14,638 nucleotides of DNA from an uncultured Lachnospiraceae bacterium (lineage in GTDB: Bacteria; Bacillota; Clostridia; Lachnospirales; Lachnospiraceae), in assembly GCA_910578175.1 (NCBI GenBank), contig CAJTPF010000033.1, forward strand, positions 1 to 14,638, written 5' to 3'. This document shows positions 7,689 through 14,626 of this stretch, piece by piece. The position numbers were made by a program, and so were the translations under genes. The notes under the pieces are model-generated. The model saw only the letters and a program-made list of their open reading frames with translations. It made no database searches and was not told where the DNA came from. How positions within the stretch are numbered: the first letter of the stretch is position 1; each line of letters opens with the position of its first letter.

Positions 7689-8363
7689 ATGAATCAAAAT
7701 GTAATAGTTGCAAAAGACATCAGTAAATCTTATCAAAACGGACCGGACAAAATTTCCGTCATTCAGAATTTAAGTCTGGAAATTGCAGAGAAAGAGATTA
7801 TAGCTGTCGTAGGCCCTTCCGGTTCGGGAAAGAGTACATTATTAAATATCCTAAGCGGTATTGATACAGTGGATTCCGGCAGTATATTTATGGAGGGGGA
7901 AGAGATTACCGCCATGAAAAAGGCGCAATTGGCAGATTTGCGGCTAAGCAGGATGGGATTTGTTTTTCAGACCTTTAATCTGCTCCACTCGTTGAATGTG
8001 TTTGAGAATATTATATTGCCTTCGGTTGTTAAACATAAAAGCTATGACAGGGAGTATGTGGAGGAATTGATTCAGGTTTTGAATATTGGTCACAGAACCC
8101 GTTTTTATCCGGAGCAGTTATCCATTGGGGAGCAGCAGCGGGTTGCCATTGCCAGAGCATTGATTAACAAGCCGGGAATTATATTTGCGGATGAGCCCAC
8201 AGGAAGTCTGGATTATGAGAACAGTAAAACGGTAATGGAATTATTGCGTGTGTGCAGTAAAAAGTTTTCTAATACATTGATTTATGTGACACACGACATG
8301 GAAGTTGCCAATATGGCAGATAAAATACTGGAGATTAACAGAGGAAACTACCTATGGAAATAA
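7689..8363 (+). CDS. ABC transporter ATP-binding protein, MacB/LolD type
   Basis: 224 residues from the ATG at 7689, the usual length of this subfamily. It binds and hydrolyses ATP at the inner face of the membrane to drive the permease encoded next. Motifs in order: Walker A GPSGSGKST (42-50), Q-loop Q94 in FVFQTFNLL, signature LSIGEQQRVAIARAL (about 144-158), Walker B IIFADEP with E169, D-loop SLD, and H-loop H202 in VTHD. The signature has Ile where most members have the first Gly (LSIGE rather than LSGGE); the second Gly is kept, so activity is expected. Start choice is uncertain: ATG 7677 is also in frame, and a TTG at 7599 with a 4-base spacing would add 30 atypical residues. The last codons overlap a tiny frame that begins at 8354. 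Confidence 0.92.
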   Translation: MNQNVIVAKDISKSYQNGPDKISVIQNLSLEIAEKEIIAVVGPSGSGKSTLLNILSGIDTVDSGSIFMEGEEITAMKKAQLADLRLSRMGFVFQTFNLLHSLNVFENIILPSVVKHKSYDREYVEELIQVLNIGHRTRFYPEQLSIGEQQRVAIARALINKPGIIFADEPTGSLDYENSKTVMELLRVCSKKFSNTLIYVTHDMEVANMADKILEINRGNYLWK

Positions 8364-8383
8364 AAAAAGTTCTATCCAAATGA
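8354..8383 (+). other. Nine-codon mini-ORF with slippery A7 run at the permease start
   Basis: ATG at 8354 follows AGAGGA (8339-8344) with 9-base spacing and encodes MEIKKVLSK, ending in a TGA (8381-8383) that overlaps the permease ATG (8380-8382) as ATGA. The permease has no ribosome site of its own. Codons 3-5 are ATA AAA AAA, forming the heptamer A-AAA-AAA in the zero frame (A7 at 8362-8368). A -1 shift there would continue in the permease frame and give MEIKKSSIQMIMKSYL. The arrangement could be translational coupling, programmed slippage, or a one-base sequencing or real deletion in the A run. Confidence 0.4.
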
Positions 8384-10758
8384 TCATGAAAAGCTATCTG
8401 CGCAAAAATAAAATATCCAAAGCAATGGCGGCACTTTTTCTGGTATGCGGGCTGCTGGTCATGAGTCTTGCAGGTATGGTCTGTCTGAATATTTCCGTAA
8501 AGACTGAAAACAGTAAAGCCATGTATGGGGAATATCAGATTGGATTTGAGGGATTGTCGGCCGAAAAAACAGAGCAGATAAAACAGGAGAAGGATTGTAA
8601 ATCCTATGCGGTATATTCTGAAAATGCATTTTGGAAGGAATCGGAATTTACCATTATCATTTCTTCGGATGAATCCTATCTTACACTGGGGGCTGTCCAA
8701 CTGACAGAAGGAACCTTTCCGTCAGACGGAGAAGAAATATTGTGCCAAAGAGAATATATTTATCGAAACGGATTTTCCGATGAAAATTATCTGGGGCAGG
8801 AAGTGGAGGTAAACGGTAAAACATATAAAATCTGCGGTTTGATCGAGAACAATCTGACAGGGGATATGTCGGATACGATTATCAATGTCTTTATCCGAAG
8901 AATGCGAACGGATGAGACCTCTTTTTCGATGTTAATCAATACCGGTTCTGTGTCGTATAAAAATAAAATGAATCGCATGATAGAAAAATATAATATCAAA
9001 GAGTATTTTGAGAACCGGGCAGTGATTGAGCAGGCTGAGATTAGTAATCAGGGAAGACTGAAGGATACAAATGGTTTTCTGGTAATCATGCTTGTGTGTG
9101 TGCTGATACTGATATTGTTTATTACCTATATAATGATGCGGTTTTATTATATGGGACTGCAGAAACAAATGGCTATTTATGAAAAAATAGGAATATCAAA
9201 GAAACAAAGAAATACAGGCTATGTAGTAAGTGTTATATTAATACTGACGGTCAGCGGACTGATTGGTTTCACTGGTTCGGCAGGTGTATTATCTTTTTTG
9301 ATGCAGAGTTATGATGCATCGGGTAATATGAGGCTTTGCCTGACAGGAGTGGTAATGTGCGGTCTGCTGTTTATCATTTTGAATATTGTATCGGCTGTTA
9401 TTGTTACAAAAAGAGCAGATCAGACCAAAAAGAAAAAAACGCTTGAAAATACTTCTTCCAGATTAGATGGGAATGTAAATATATATATATATCTGGCAAA
9501 AAAGAACCGGAATATGAGCCGTTGGAAGTATATCGTAATGTGTCTTATGGTAATTCTCAGCAGTATAATTTGTATTACTACAATTTATTTTATGAAATTG
9601 ATTAAACAATTGCAGGAAGTGCCGAAGGATTACGAATATCTGGTAGAATTTATTGAGTATTCTCCAAATGTTGAAGAACAGGACGAATATAATGTGAAAA
9701 GTTTTGAACAACTGAAGACGGCTGGGGGAATGACGGTTTTTCCTTCCTATGTGTGTTATCGCAGTGTAAAGATTGATAAAGTAGCTATCAGGGGTCGTTT
9801 TAAAGAATATCTGTGTGAAAATAGTTCTTATAATAGAATGGAGCTTGAGAAAAACAGTCATTTAAAGTTTGATACACAGGTTGTTTTTATAGGAGTAGAG
9901 GAATCAGCTACAAAACTCCTGGGACTGAATCCGCAGACTGTGGAGAACCTGGCAGATAACGAATGTATATTGGTTCGGCAGGTTCGTGCATTTGAAGGGA
10001 CCGGTTTTGACTGCGGATTTCAGAAAAATGATGAATTTACAGTAAGTGTGAAAAAGGATGGTTTAACGGAAACCGGTGATTTAATATATGAAGATCTGAC
10101 AGTCAGAGTAAAAGATGAAATAGAAGAACTGGCTTTTGATTTTTATGATGAAGATATATATTATAAGCCGATAGTTCTGGTTAATATAAATACATATAAA
10201 AAACTGGCATTGAAGAAGTATCCGATGAGAGTCTATATTCAGCCTTTTGATATTACGGAAATGGAGTTATTTTCAATCCTTGGAAGAAATAATAACTATA
10301 CCGTAAAAAATCTCAGACAGTGGAATGAAAGCGTACAGGAGATTATAAATACATATACAGTAACAAGTATTCTGACAGCCATATTGTTTATCGGGCTGGT
10401 GATTTTAAATACCATTATTATGGTCTGTGTAAATTATCATCAGTTAAAAAATGAGATTACAATGCTGAGAGTCATTGGAATCAGGGATAATAAAGCTTCA
10501 CTGGTGCTGACCTATCATATAATAAAAATGGTTTTAATCTGCCTGCCCACGGTTTTTGTATGTTCTGTGGGAACGACATTTCTTGCGAATCTGTATATGC
10601 GGGGAAGCATAACCGGTTTATATTATAGAATACCATGGGGATTGTTGGGAGGAATACTGGCAGTTGTTTTCCTTTCGATTTTAAGTGTGATTCTGTTTAT
10701 TACAAGGTTTATCGGCAGGAATAATATACCAGGCTCTTTAAGGCAATGGAATCAGTAG
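8380..10758 (+). CDS. ABC transporter permease with two FtsX-type domains
   Basis: 792 residues from the ATG at 8380. Predicted helices at about 14-36, 232-257, 279-302, 316-342, 381-405, 660-683, 706-735 and 750-777 give a duplicated 1+3 layout. Two large outer domains lie at about 37-231 and 406-659. The short cytoplasmic loops after the second helix of each half carry the family's pattern (AIYEKIGISKKQ and MLRVIGIRDNK). This matches large MacB/FtsX-fold permeases that use mechanotransmission rather than a classic channel; substrates in known members include antimicrobial peptides, lipoproteins and lipids. There is no adjacent two-component system, so a BceAB-like role is not supported by context. 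The annotated start leaves a shorter N terminus than I would expect for the family, and extension by a frameshift from the 8354 ATG would restore it. The substrate is unknown. Confidence 0.9.
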   Translation: MIMKSYLRKNKISKAMAALFLVCGLLVMSLAGMVCLNISVKTENSKAMYGEYQIGFEGLSAEKTEQIKQEKDCKSYAVYSENAFWKESEFTIIISSDESYLTLGAVQLTEGTFPSDGEEILCQREYIYRNGFSDENYLGQEVEVNGKTYKICGLIENNLTGDMSDTIINVFIRRMRTDETSFSMLINTGSVSYKNKMNRMIEKYNIKEYFENRAVIEQAEISNQGRLKDTNGFLVIMLVCVLILILFITYIMMRFYYMGLQKQMAIYEKIGISKKQRNTGYVVSVILILTVSGLIGFTGSAGVLSFLMQSYDASGNMRLCLTGVVMCGLLFIILNIVSAVIVTKRADQTKKKKTLENTSSRLDGNVNIYIYLAKKNRNMSRWKYIVMCLMVILSSIICITTIYFMKLIKQLQEVPKDYEYLVEFIEYSPNVEEQDEYNVKSFEQLKTAGGMTVFPSYVCYRSVKIDKVAIRGRFKEYLCENSSYNRMELEKNSHLKFDTQVVFIGVEESATKLLGLNPQTVENLADNECILVRQVRAFEGTGFDCGFQKNDEFTVSVKKDGLTETGDLIYEDLTVRVKDEIEELAFDFYDEDIYYKPIVLVNINTYKKLALKKYPMRVYIQPFDITEMELFSILGRNNNYTVKNLRQWNESVQEIINTYTVTSILTAILFIGLVILNTIIMVCVNYHQLKNEITMLRVIGIRDNKASLVLTYHIIKMVLICLPTVFVCSVGTTFLANLYMRGSITGLYYRIPWGLLGGILAVVFLSILSVILFITRFIGRNNIPGSLRQWNQ

Positions 10759-10765
10759 TGAACGA

Positions 10766-10793
10766 TTGACATTTTTCGCAGTTATGGTACACT
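10766..10793 (+). promoter_or_regulatory. Extended -10 sigma-A promoter for the L,D-transpeptidase operon
   Basis: A perfect TTGACA (10766-10771), 16-base spacer, TACACT (10788-10793) preceded by TGG, which matches the extended -10 TGn. It begins 8 bases after the permease stop. No terminator separates the two operons, so read-through from the ABC operon is possible. Confidence 0.75.
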
Positions 10794-10799
10794 ATTATC

Positions 10800-10823
10800 G
10801 GGCAGATACATAGGTATGTGCCT
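10800..10823 (+). promoter_or_regulatory. Hairpin at the predicted 5' end of the L,D-transpeptidase mRNA
   Basis: GGGC (10800-10803) pairs with GCCT (10820-10823), and inside it ACATA pairs with TATGT around a GG centre, with a 4-base bulge (AGAT) on the left arm. The predicted transcription start is at or next to base 10800, so the RNA would begin with this stem. There is no T tract, so it is not a terminator. A stability element or a protein site are both possible. Confidence 0.4.
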
Positions 10824-10849
10824 GTAAAAAATGTGTATTGGAGTATTAG

Positions 10850-12097
10850 ATGAATCAACGAGTTGAAGTATTAAAAAAAATTGCAAGGGTCTGCAGAAGA
10901 TTTAAAATGCCGGATCGATGGATCACGCTGATCTTAGCGATATCCCTGGCATGTTTGCATATCATTCATTTTATCATAATTCTGCCGAAACGTATCTTTA
11001 TGTTTCTGTTACCGAACCGGAGAGTTGTTCTGACTTATTCGGCATTAATCATGCTTGTAATGATAACGGTGACCGTGATCATAAAAGTAAACGGTCCGGG
11101 GCAGGTGGTTTATGGCGAACCGGCCGGTTCTCACGGAACGGAGGATAACAGTCACCAGATACCTATTGGCAGCAATGGGAACCTTAGTAATACCCAGGGG
11201 GAGTTCCGTCCGGATCAGCATACCCCGGGCGAAACGAATCCGGGACACAGTCAGGGAGAACTTTCAAATAACGGCCTTCCGGAAGGCGTTGCCAGTGCAG
11301 GGGAGTTATGGTATCAGAATGTAGCCACTTCCGGTGAGCTGGTGGACGGAAATCTCACAAGGGAACAGATCAACAGAATGAGATTTTTGCTGAAGGTAAA
11401 CCGGCTGAAAAATTGTATTACTGTATATATACAGGATGATAACGGTGAATTTACCATTCCGGTGAAAGCAATGCGATGTTCCACCGGCGGAGACAATACA
11501 CCGTTGGGCGTATATAAGACCACACATAAATATGAGTTTCGGAAACTGTTATTTGATGTATATGGTCAGTATGCCACCAGAATTGTGGGACAGATATTGT
11601 TCCATTCGTCTTCTTATGAATCCGATCGGAAAGACACGCTGATCGCGGAAGAATTTAACAAACTGGGAGAACCGGTTTCCCATGGCTGTATTCGTCTAAC
11701 CGTGGAAGATGCAAAATGGATCTATGAATACTGCCGGATTGGAACCACGGTAGAAATTTATGAAGACGAAGATCCCGGACCATTGGGAATTCCGGAAGTT
11801 ATTAAATTGCCGGAAGATACGGTATGGGATCCTACAGATCCGTCGGAAGACAATCCATGGAATGATAAGAAACCGGAAATCATAGCCGACGATACTATTT
11901 ATGTGATACAGGGGCATAAAGTGGATCTGCTGGAAAAAGTGACTGCCCTTGATACCTGCGGCAATGATATTACGGAGGATTTAAAGATAACGGGAAGCGT
12001 TAATTGTAATGTGACCGGAACCTATAAGGTGACATATGCCGTTACGGATCTGCTGGGACGTTCTGCAGAGAAAACGATCCGTTATATTGTGAGGTAA
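10850..12097 (+). CDS. L,D-transpeptidase (YkuD domain) with N-terminal membrane segments and C-terminal Ig-like domain
   Basis: 415 residues; TTGGAG lies 6 bases before the ATG. Hydrophobic segments at about 24-46 and 60-80 precede a Gly/Asn/Ser-rich linker (about 81-170). The YkuD fold (about 187-304) shows H252 in ILFHSSSY and the catalytic signature SHGCIRL with H278 and C280. It is expected to cross-link or modify peptidoglycan outside the membrane through a cysteine acyl-enzyme. After a Pro/Asp-rich spacer, residues about 341-415 resemble a DUF5011/bacterial Ig-like domain (PEIIADDTIYVIQG, GSVNCNVTGTYKVTYAVTD), common in surface proteins. Topology is awkward: two full helices would bring the C terminus back to the side of the N terminus, so either the first segment does not cross or the N terminus is outside. 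The next gene starts 8 bases after the stop. Confidence 0.9.
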   Translation: MNQRVEVLKKIARVCRRFKMPDRWITLILAISLACLHIIHFIIILPKRIFMFLLPNRRVVLTYSALIMLVMITVTVIIKVNGPGQVVYGEPAGSHGTEDNSHQIPIGSNGNLSNTQGEFRPDQHTPGETNPGHSQGELSNNGLPEGVASAGELWYQNVATSGELVDGNLTREQINRMRFLLKVNRLKNCITVYIQDDNGEFTIPVKAMRCSTGGDNTPLGVYKTTHKYEFRKLLFDVYGQYATRIVGQILFHSSSYESDRKDTLIAEEFNKLGEPVSHGCIRLTVEDAKWIYEYCRIGTTVEIYEDEDPGPLGIPEVIKLPEDTVWDPTDPSEDNPWNDKKPEIIADDTIYVIQGHKVDLLEKVTALDTCGNDITEDLKITGSVNCNVTGTYKVTYAVTDLLGRSAEKTIRYIVR

Positions 12098-12105
12098 CGA
12101 TTAAA

Positions 12106-13257
12106 ATGGAACGTATTTTTGATTTTTTTCATTCAGTCTTATTTATATTTTATGCCGAACCCCACCCTTCCGGTTCCGATGGGGGAATCTATCTGACACT
12201 GTTGATATCCGCCGTTTTTACGTTTCATACCGTCTATATTATATTAAAAAAGGAATCGAAGATAGAAACGGTTTTAGTGATGATGGTCCCGGGAATACTG
12301 ATTCTTACCGGCGGAATGATGGACGCGTTTGTGTCTGATACTATTTTCTCCGCACCGCTGAATCAGTCTTTGAGATTTTTGATTTCATGGAAAACCTATG
12401 CCTTACCATTGTTTTTGTTTGTACTCTTTTATTTTGTTCTGATGACTGTCTGTTATCTGCTGATCCGCAGAAAAACCAGGAAGCGCATGGTATTCATTTC
12501 TTTATGCGGGATAGAAGGAGTGCTTGCCGTGGGATTGGCAGGTGTCTTGGGATATACCGTCTGGGTGAGCAGAGATTTTCTGCTTCACGCAGACGATTTT
12601 TTGGTAAAGTTTATTACATATGCACTTCTGCTTTTATTGTATAAGATGTTTATTGTTGCCTTTGCTCTTTTATTATCAATGATCACAATGAAGATAAAAA
12701 TTCCGAAATGGAATGATGAGAAAAATCATAAATGGTTTTTACTGAAAATACTATTGCTTTATCAGAACAGCATAGTAAGAGTCTGTGTCATATATTGCGG
12801 GGCGATGATCGTTTATTTAGTGGCAGCGGTGATTCCTTCTTTTTATGCTCTTTCGTCCCCAAATGTCAAAGAAGATAAAACGGTTCTGATAGAGCTTTCC
12901 GTTTTGCTGCTGGTGTGCTGCATTGTTGTCCCGGCTCATATCATCTGGCGGATTACGGCTCCGTACCGTTGCCTGGCGGCAGATACGGAAAATAAAGACG
13001 GTATCCGGAGATTTCTGTACGAGTATACTGGTTCGGAGGCAGGGATAAACGGGGAGCGGGTAGTGCTGACGCAAAATTATCTGATCCTGAATCAGGTTAT
13101 CATGCAGGTTTATAAAATTGCAGATATTAAGAAAATAGCCAGAAAAGCAGACAGTATCAGTATTTCAGTTGGTTCAAAGATCGTGGAGATAAAAGAACCC
13201 GATGCAGAGGAAATAAAGAAATTAAGATATTTACAGCAAATCCGGCGGGTAAGTTAG
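12106..13257 (+). CDS. Polytopic membrane protein of unknown function, partner of the L,D-transpeptidase gene
   Basis: 383 residues. About seven hydrophobic segments: 28-47, 54-73, 97-121, 127-152, 168-194, 223-246 and 260-283. The C-terminal 95 residues are soluble, with short beta strands (VVLTQNYLILNQVIMQVY, then ISISVGSKIVEIKE) and a final charged helix (DAEEIKKLRYLQQIRR). This recalls the small PH-like domains found at the ends of some bacterial membrane proteins, but I cannot confirm it. The start lies 8 bases after the L,D-transpeptidase stop, and GAGGT (12091-12095) falls inside the end of that gene, so the two are co-transcribed and probably coupled. A role linked to wall cross-linking or envelope assembly is inferred from context only. 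I do not recognise the family. Confidence 0.8.
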   Translation: MERIFDFFHSVLFIFYAEPHPSGSDGGIYLTLLISAVFTFHTVYIILKKESKIETVLVMMVPGILILTGGMMDAFVSDTIFSAPLNQSLRFLISWKTYALPLFLFVLFYFVLMTVCYLLIRRKTRKRMVFISLCGIEGVLAVGLAGVLGYTVWVSRDFLLHADDFLVKFITYALLLLLYKMFIVAFALLLSMITMKIKIPKWNDEKNHKWFLLKILLLYQNSIVRVCVIYCGAMIVYLVAAVIPSFYALSSPNVKEDKTVLIELSVLLLVCCIVVPAHIIWRITAPYRCLAADTENKDGIRRFLYEYTGSEAGINGERVVLTQNYLILNQVIMQVYKIADIKKIARKADSISISVGSKIVEIKEPDAEEIKKLRYLQQIRRVS

Positions 13258-13264
13258 AAATTAA

Positions 13265-13293
13265 TTGACAAAACCGTGAAATATATTTAAAGT
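13265..13293 (+). promoter_or_regulatory. Sigma-A promoter for trpS
   Basis: Perfect TTGACA (13265-13270), 17-base spacer, TAAAGT (13288-13293, 4 of 6 matches to TATAAT). Predicted start near 13300 and a leader of about 69 bases. The -35 begins 8 bases after the upstream stop codon, with no terminator between. Confidence 0.6.
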
Positions 13294-13305
13294 ATATGGT
13301 AATCG

Positions 13306-13330
13306 GATCATTTCCTCCATAGGAATGATC
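13306..13330 (+). promoter_or_regulatory. Leader hairpin of trpS
   Basis: GATCAT-T-TTCCT pairs with AGGAATGATC: ten base pairs with one bulged T and a short CCAT loop. It lies almost at the predicted 5' end of the mRNA. Part of its left arm and loop, TTCCTC (13312-13317), is the exact complement of the trpS ribosome site GAGGAA (13361-13366), so an alternative fold could block translation. There is no T-box signature and the leader is too short for one. Confidence 0.45.
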
Positions 13331-13368
13331 AAATAAGGAATAGTCACGGAAGGCGGAAAAGAGGAACC

Positions 13369-14373
13369 ATGTTAGACGGAAAGAAGACATTATTTAGCGG
13401 AATGCAGGCAACCGGAACTCTGACTCTCGGAAATTATCTGGGAGCATTAAAGAACTGGGTGGATATTGCAGATGAATATATGACATTTTATTGCGTTGTG
13501 GATTTACATTCCATTACGGTCAGACAGGACCCGGCGGTACTGAGAAAGAGAGCAAGGGATCTGCTCACGCTGTATATTGCGGCGGGGCTGGATCCGGAGA
13601 AAAATTGTATCTATTATCAGTCCCATGTATCGGGTCATGCGGAACTGAGCTGGATCCTGAACTGCTTTACCTATATGGGGGAACTGAACCGTATGACGCA
13701 GTTTAAAGACAAGGCGGCTAAACATGCGGATAATATTAATGCTGGTCTGTTTACCTATCCGGTACTGATGGCGGCGGATATTCTGCTGTTCCAGTCGGAT
13801 GTCGTTCCGGTGGGGATCGATCAGATGCAGCATTTAGAGATTACCAGAGACATTGCGCAACGGTTTAACGGAATTTACGGAGACGTATTTACCATACCGG
13901 AAGCATATCTCGGTAAGACCGGAAAGAAGATCATGAGTCTTCAGGATCCGGCAAAGAAGATGTCCAAATCCGATGAGAATCCCAATGCCAGCATCTATCT
14001 GATGGATGAGCCGGATGCCATTATCCGGAAGTTTAAGCGTGCTGTTACGGATTCGGAAGCCTGTGTCAGATATTCGGAAGACCAGCCTGGGATCAGGAAT
14101 CTGATCGATATTTATTCTTCCGTAACCGGTAAGACAACAGAAGAAACGGAGAAAGAATTTGACGGAAAAGGATACGGAGAGTTTAAACTGGCAGTGGGAG
14201 AAGCTGTGGCAGATCTGTTAAAACCGGTACAGGAAAAGTTTAACGAATTGTCAAAAGAAAAGACGTATATTGACGGCATTATAAAGGCAAATGATGAAAA
14301 AGCCAATTATTACGCATTAAAAACACTGCGGAAAGTACAGAAAAAAGTGGGATTTCCGGAGAGAATCCGCTAA
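13369..14373 (+). CDS. trpS: Tryptophanyl-tRNA synthetase
   Basis: 334 residues, normal for bacterial TrpRS. It activates tryptophan with ATP and charges tRNA-Trp in the cytoplasm. The class I active-site motifs are present: the HIGH-equivalent TLTLGNYLG (17-25) and KMSKS (197-201). FTYPVLMAADILLFQSD (about 128-144) contains the aspartate D137 that aligns with the indole-binding Asp of Bacillus TrpRS, and GIDQMQHLEITRDIA follows. The start has GAGGAA 2 bases before the ATG, with further purine-rich sequence upstream; the next in-frame ATG (residue 12) would lose the start of the conserved domain. A strong terminator follows 9 bases after the stop. Confidence 0.97.
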   Translation: MLDGKKTLFSGMQATGTLTLGNYLGALKNWVDIADEYMTFYCVVDLHSITVRQDPAVLRKRARDLLTLYIAAGLDPEKNCIYYQSHVSGHAELSWILNCFTYMGELNRMTQFKDKAAKHADNINAGLFTYPVLMAADILLFQSDVVPVGIDQMQHLEITRDIAQRFNGIYGDVFTIPEAYLGKTGKKIMSLQDPAKKMSKSDENPNASIYLMDEPDAIIRKFKRAVTDSEACVRYSEDQPGIRNLIDIYSSVTGKTTEETEKEFDGKGYGEFKLAVGEAVADLLKPVQEKFNELSKEKTYIDGIIKANDEKANYYALKTLRKVQKKVGFPERIR

Positions 14374-14382
14374 AAAGAAAAT

Positions 14383-14412
14383 GAGCCTCTTTTCAATGGG
14401 GCTCGTTTTTTT
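14383..14412 (+). terminator. Rho-independent terminator of trpS
   Basis: GAGCCTC (14383-14389) pairs with GGGGCTC (14398-14404) with one T-G pair and an 8-base loop, followed by G and seven Ts (14406-14412). On the minus strand the same stem is followed by ATTTTCTTTTT, so it may also stop leftward transcription from beyond the window. Confidence 0.9.
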
Positions 14413-14426
14413 GAACTATTCGGGCA

Positions 14427-14626
14427 GAATTGCTTCAAGTGGAGGCTGTTTTGGAGATTTGACCAGCCGGACGCAGAAGCGGAAGCCTTCGGGCACAGGT
14501 TGGCTCCTCTACAAAAGCCAGGAAGTTCTAAGTGTTCTGCGGCAGGTATTCTCAGGCGGACGCTATCGTCAGCAATTCGGCATCCGTGCCTCAACTGCTG
14601 ACTTTGTCTGACCTCGTGTCAGACAA
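14427..14626. other. Stem-rich region: candidate structured RNA or dispersed repeat
   Basis: After the trpS terminator the sequence becomes richer in G and C, with many perfect inverted repeats. These are GAATTGCT/AGCAATTC (14427-14434 with 14571-14578), CCAGCC/GGTTGG (14463-14468 with 14498-14503), GAAGC capped by GGAA (14476-14490, one bulge), TGGCT/AGCCA (14501-14505 with 14516-14520), GTCAGCA/TGCTGAC (14568-14574 with 14596-14602) enclosing GGCA/TGCC (14579-14582 with 14587-14590), and a 9-bp TTGTCTGAC/GTCAGACAA (14604-14612 with 14618-14626). Open frames cross it on both strands, but they have no convincing ribosome site or protein pattern, and one runs through the trpS terminator. The strand is undetermined. 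The element may continue past the window edge. None of the standard RNAs (RNase P, tmRNA, SRP, T-box) is recognised. Confidence 0.4.

Noticed and set aside
9478..9492. AT dinucleotide run inside the permease gene
   Set aside because: It encodes NIYIY within a continuous reading frame and is too short to treat as a repeat feature.
14370..14611. Protein-coding frames of about 75 codons on both strands after trpS
   Set aside because: The minus frame runs through the trpS terminator. Both frames lack ribosome sites and known motifs, and the stems explain the sequence better.
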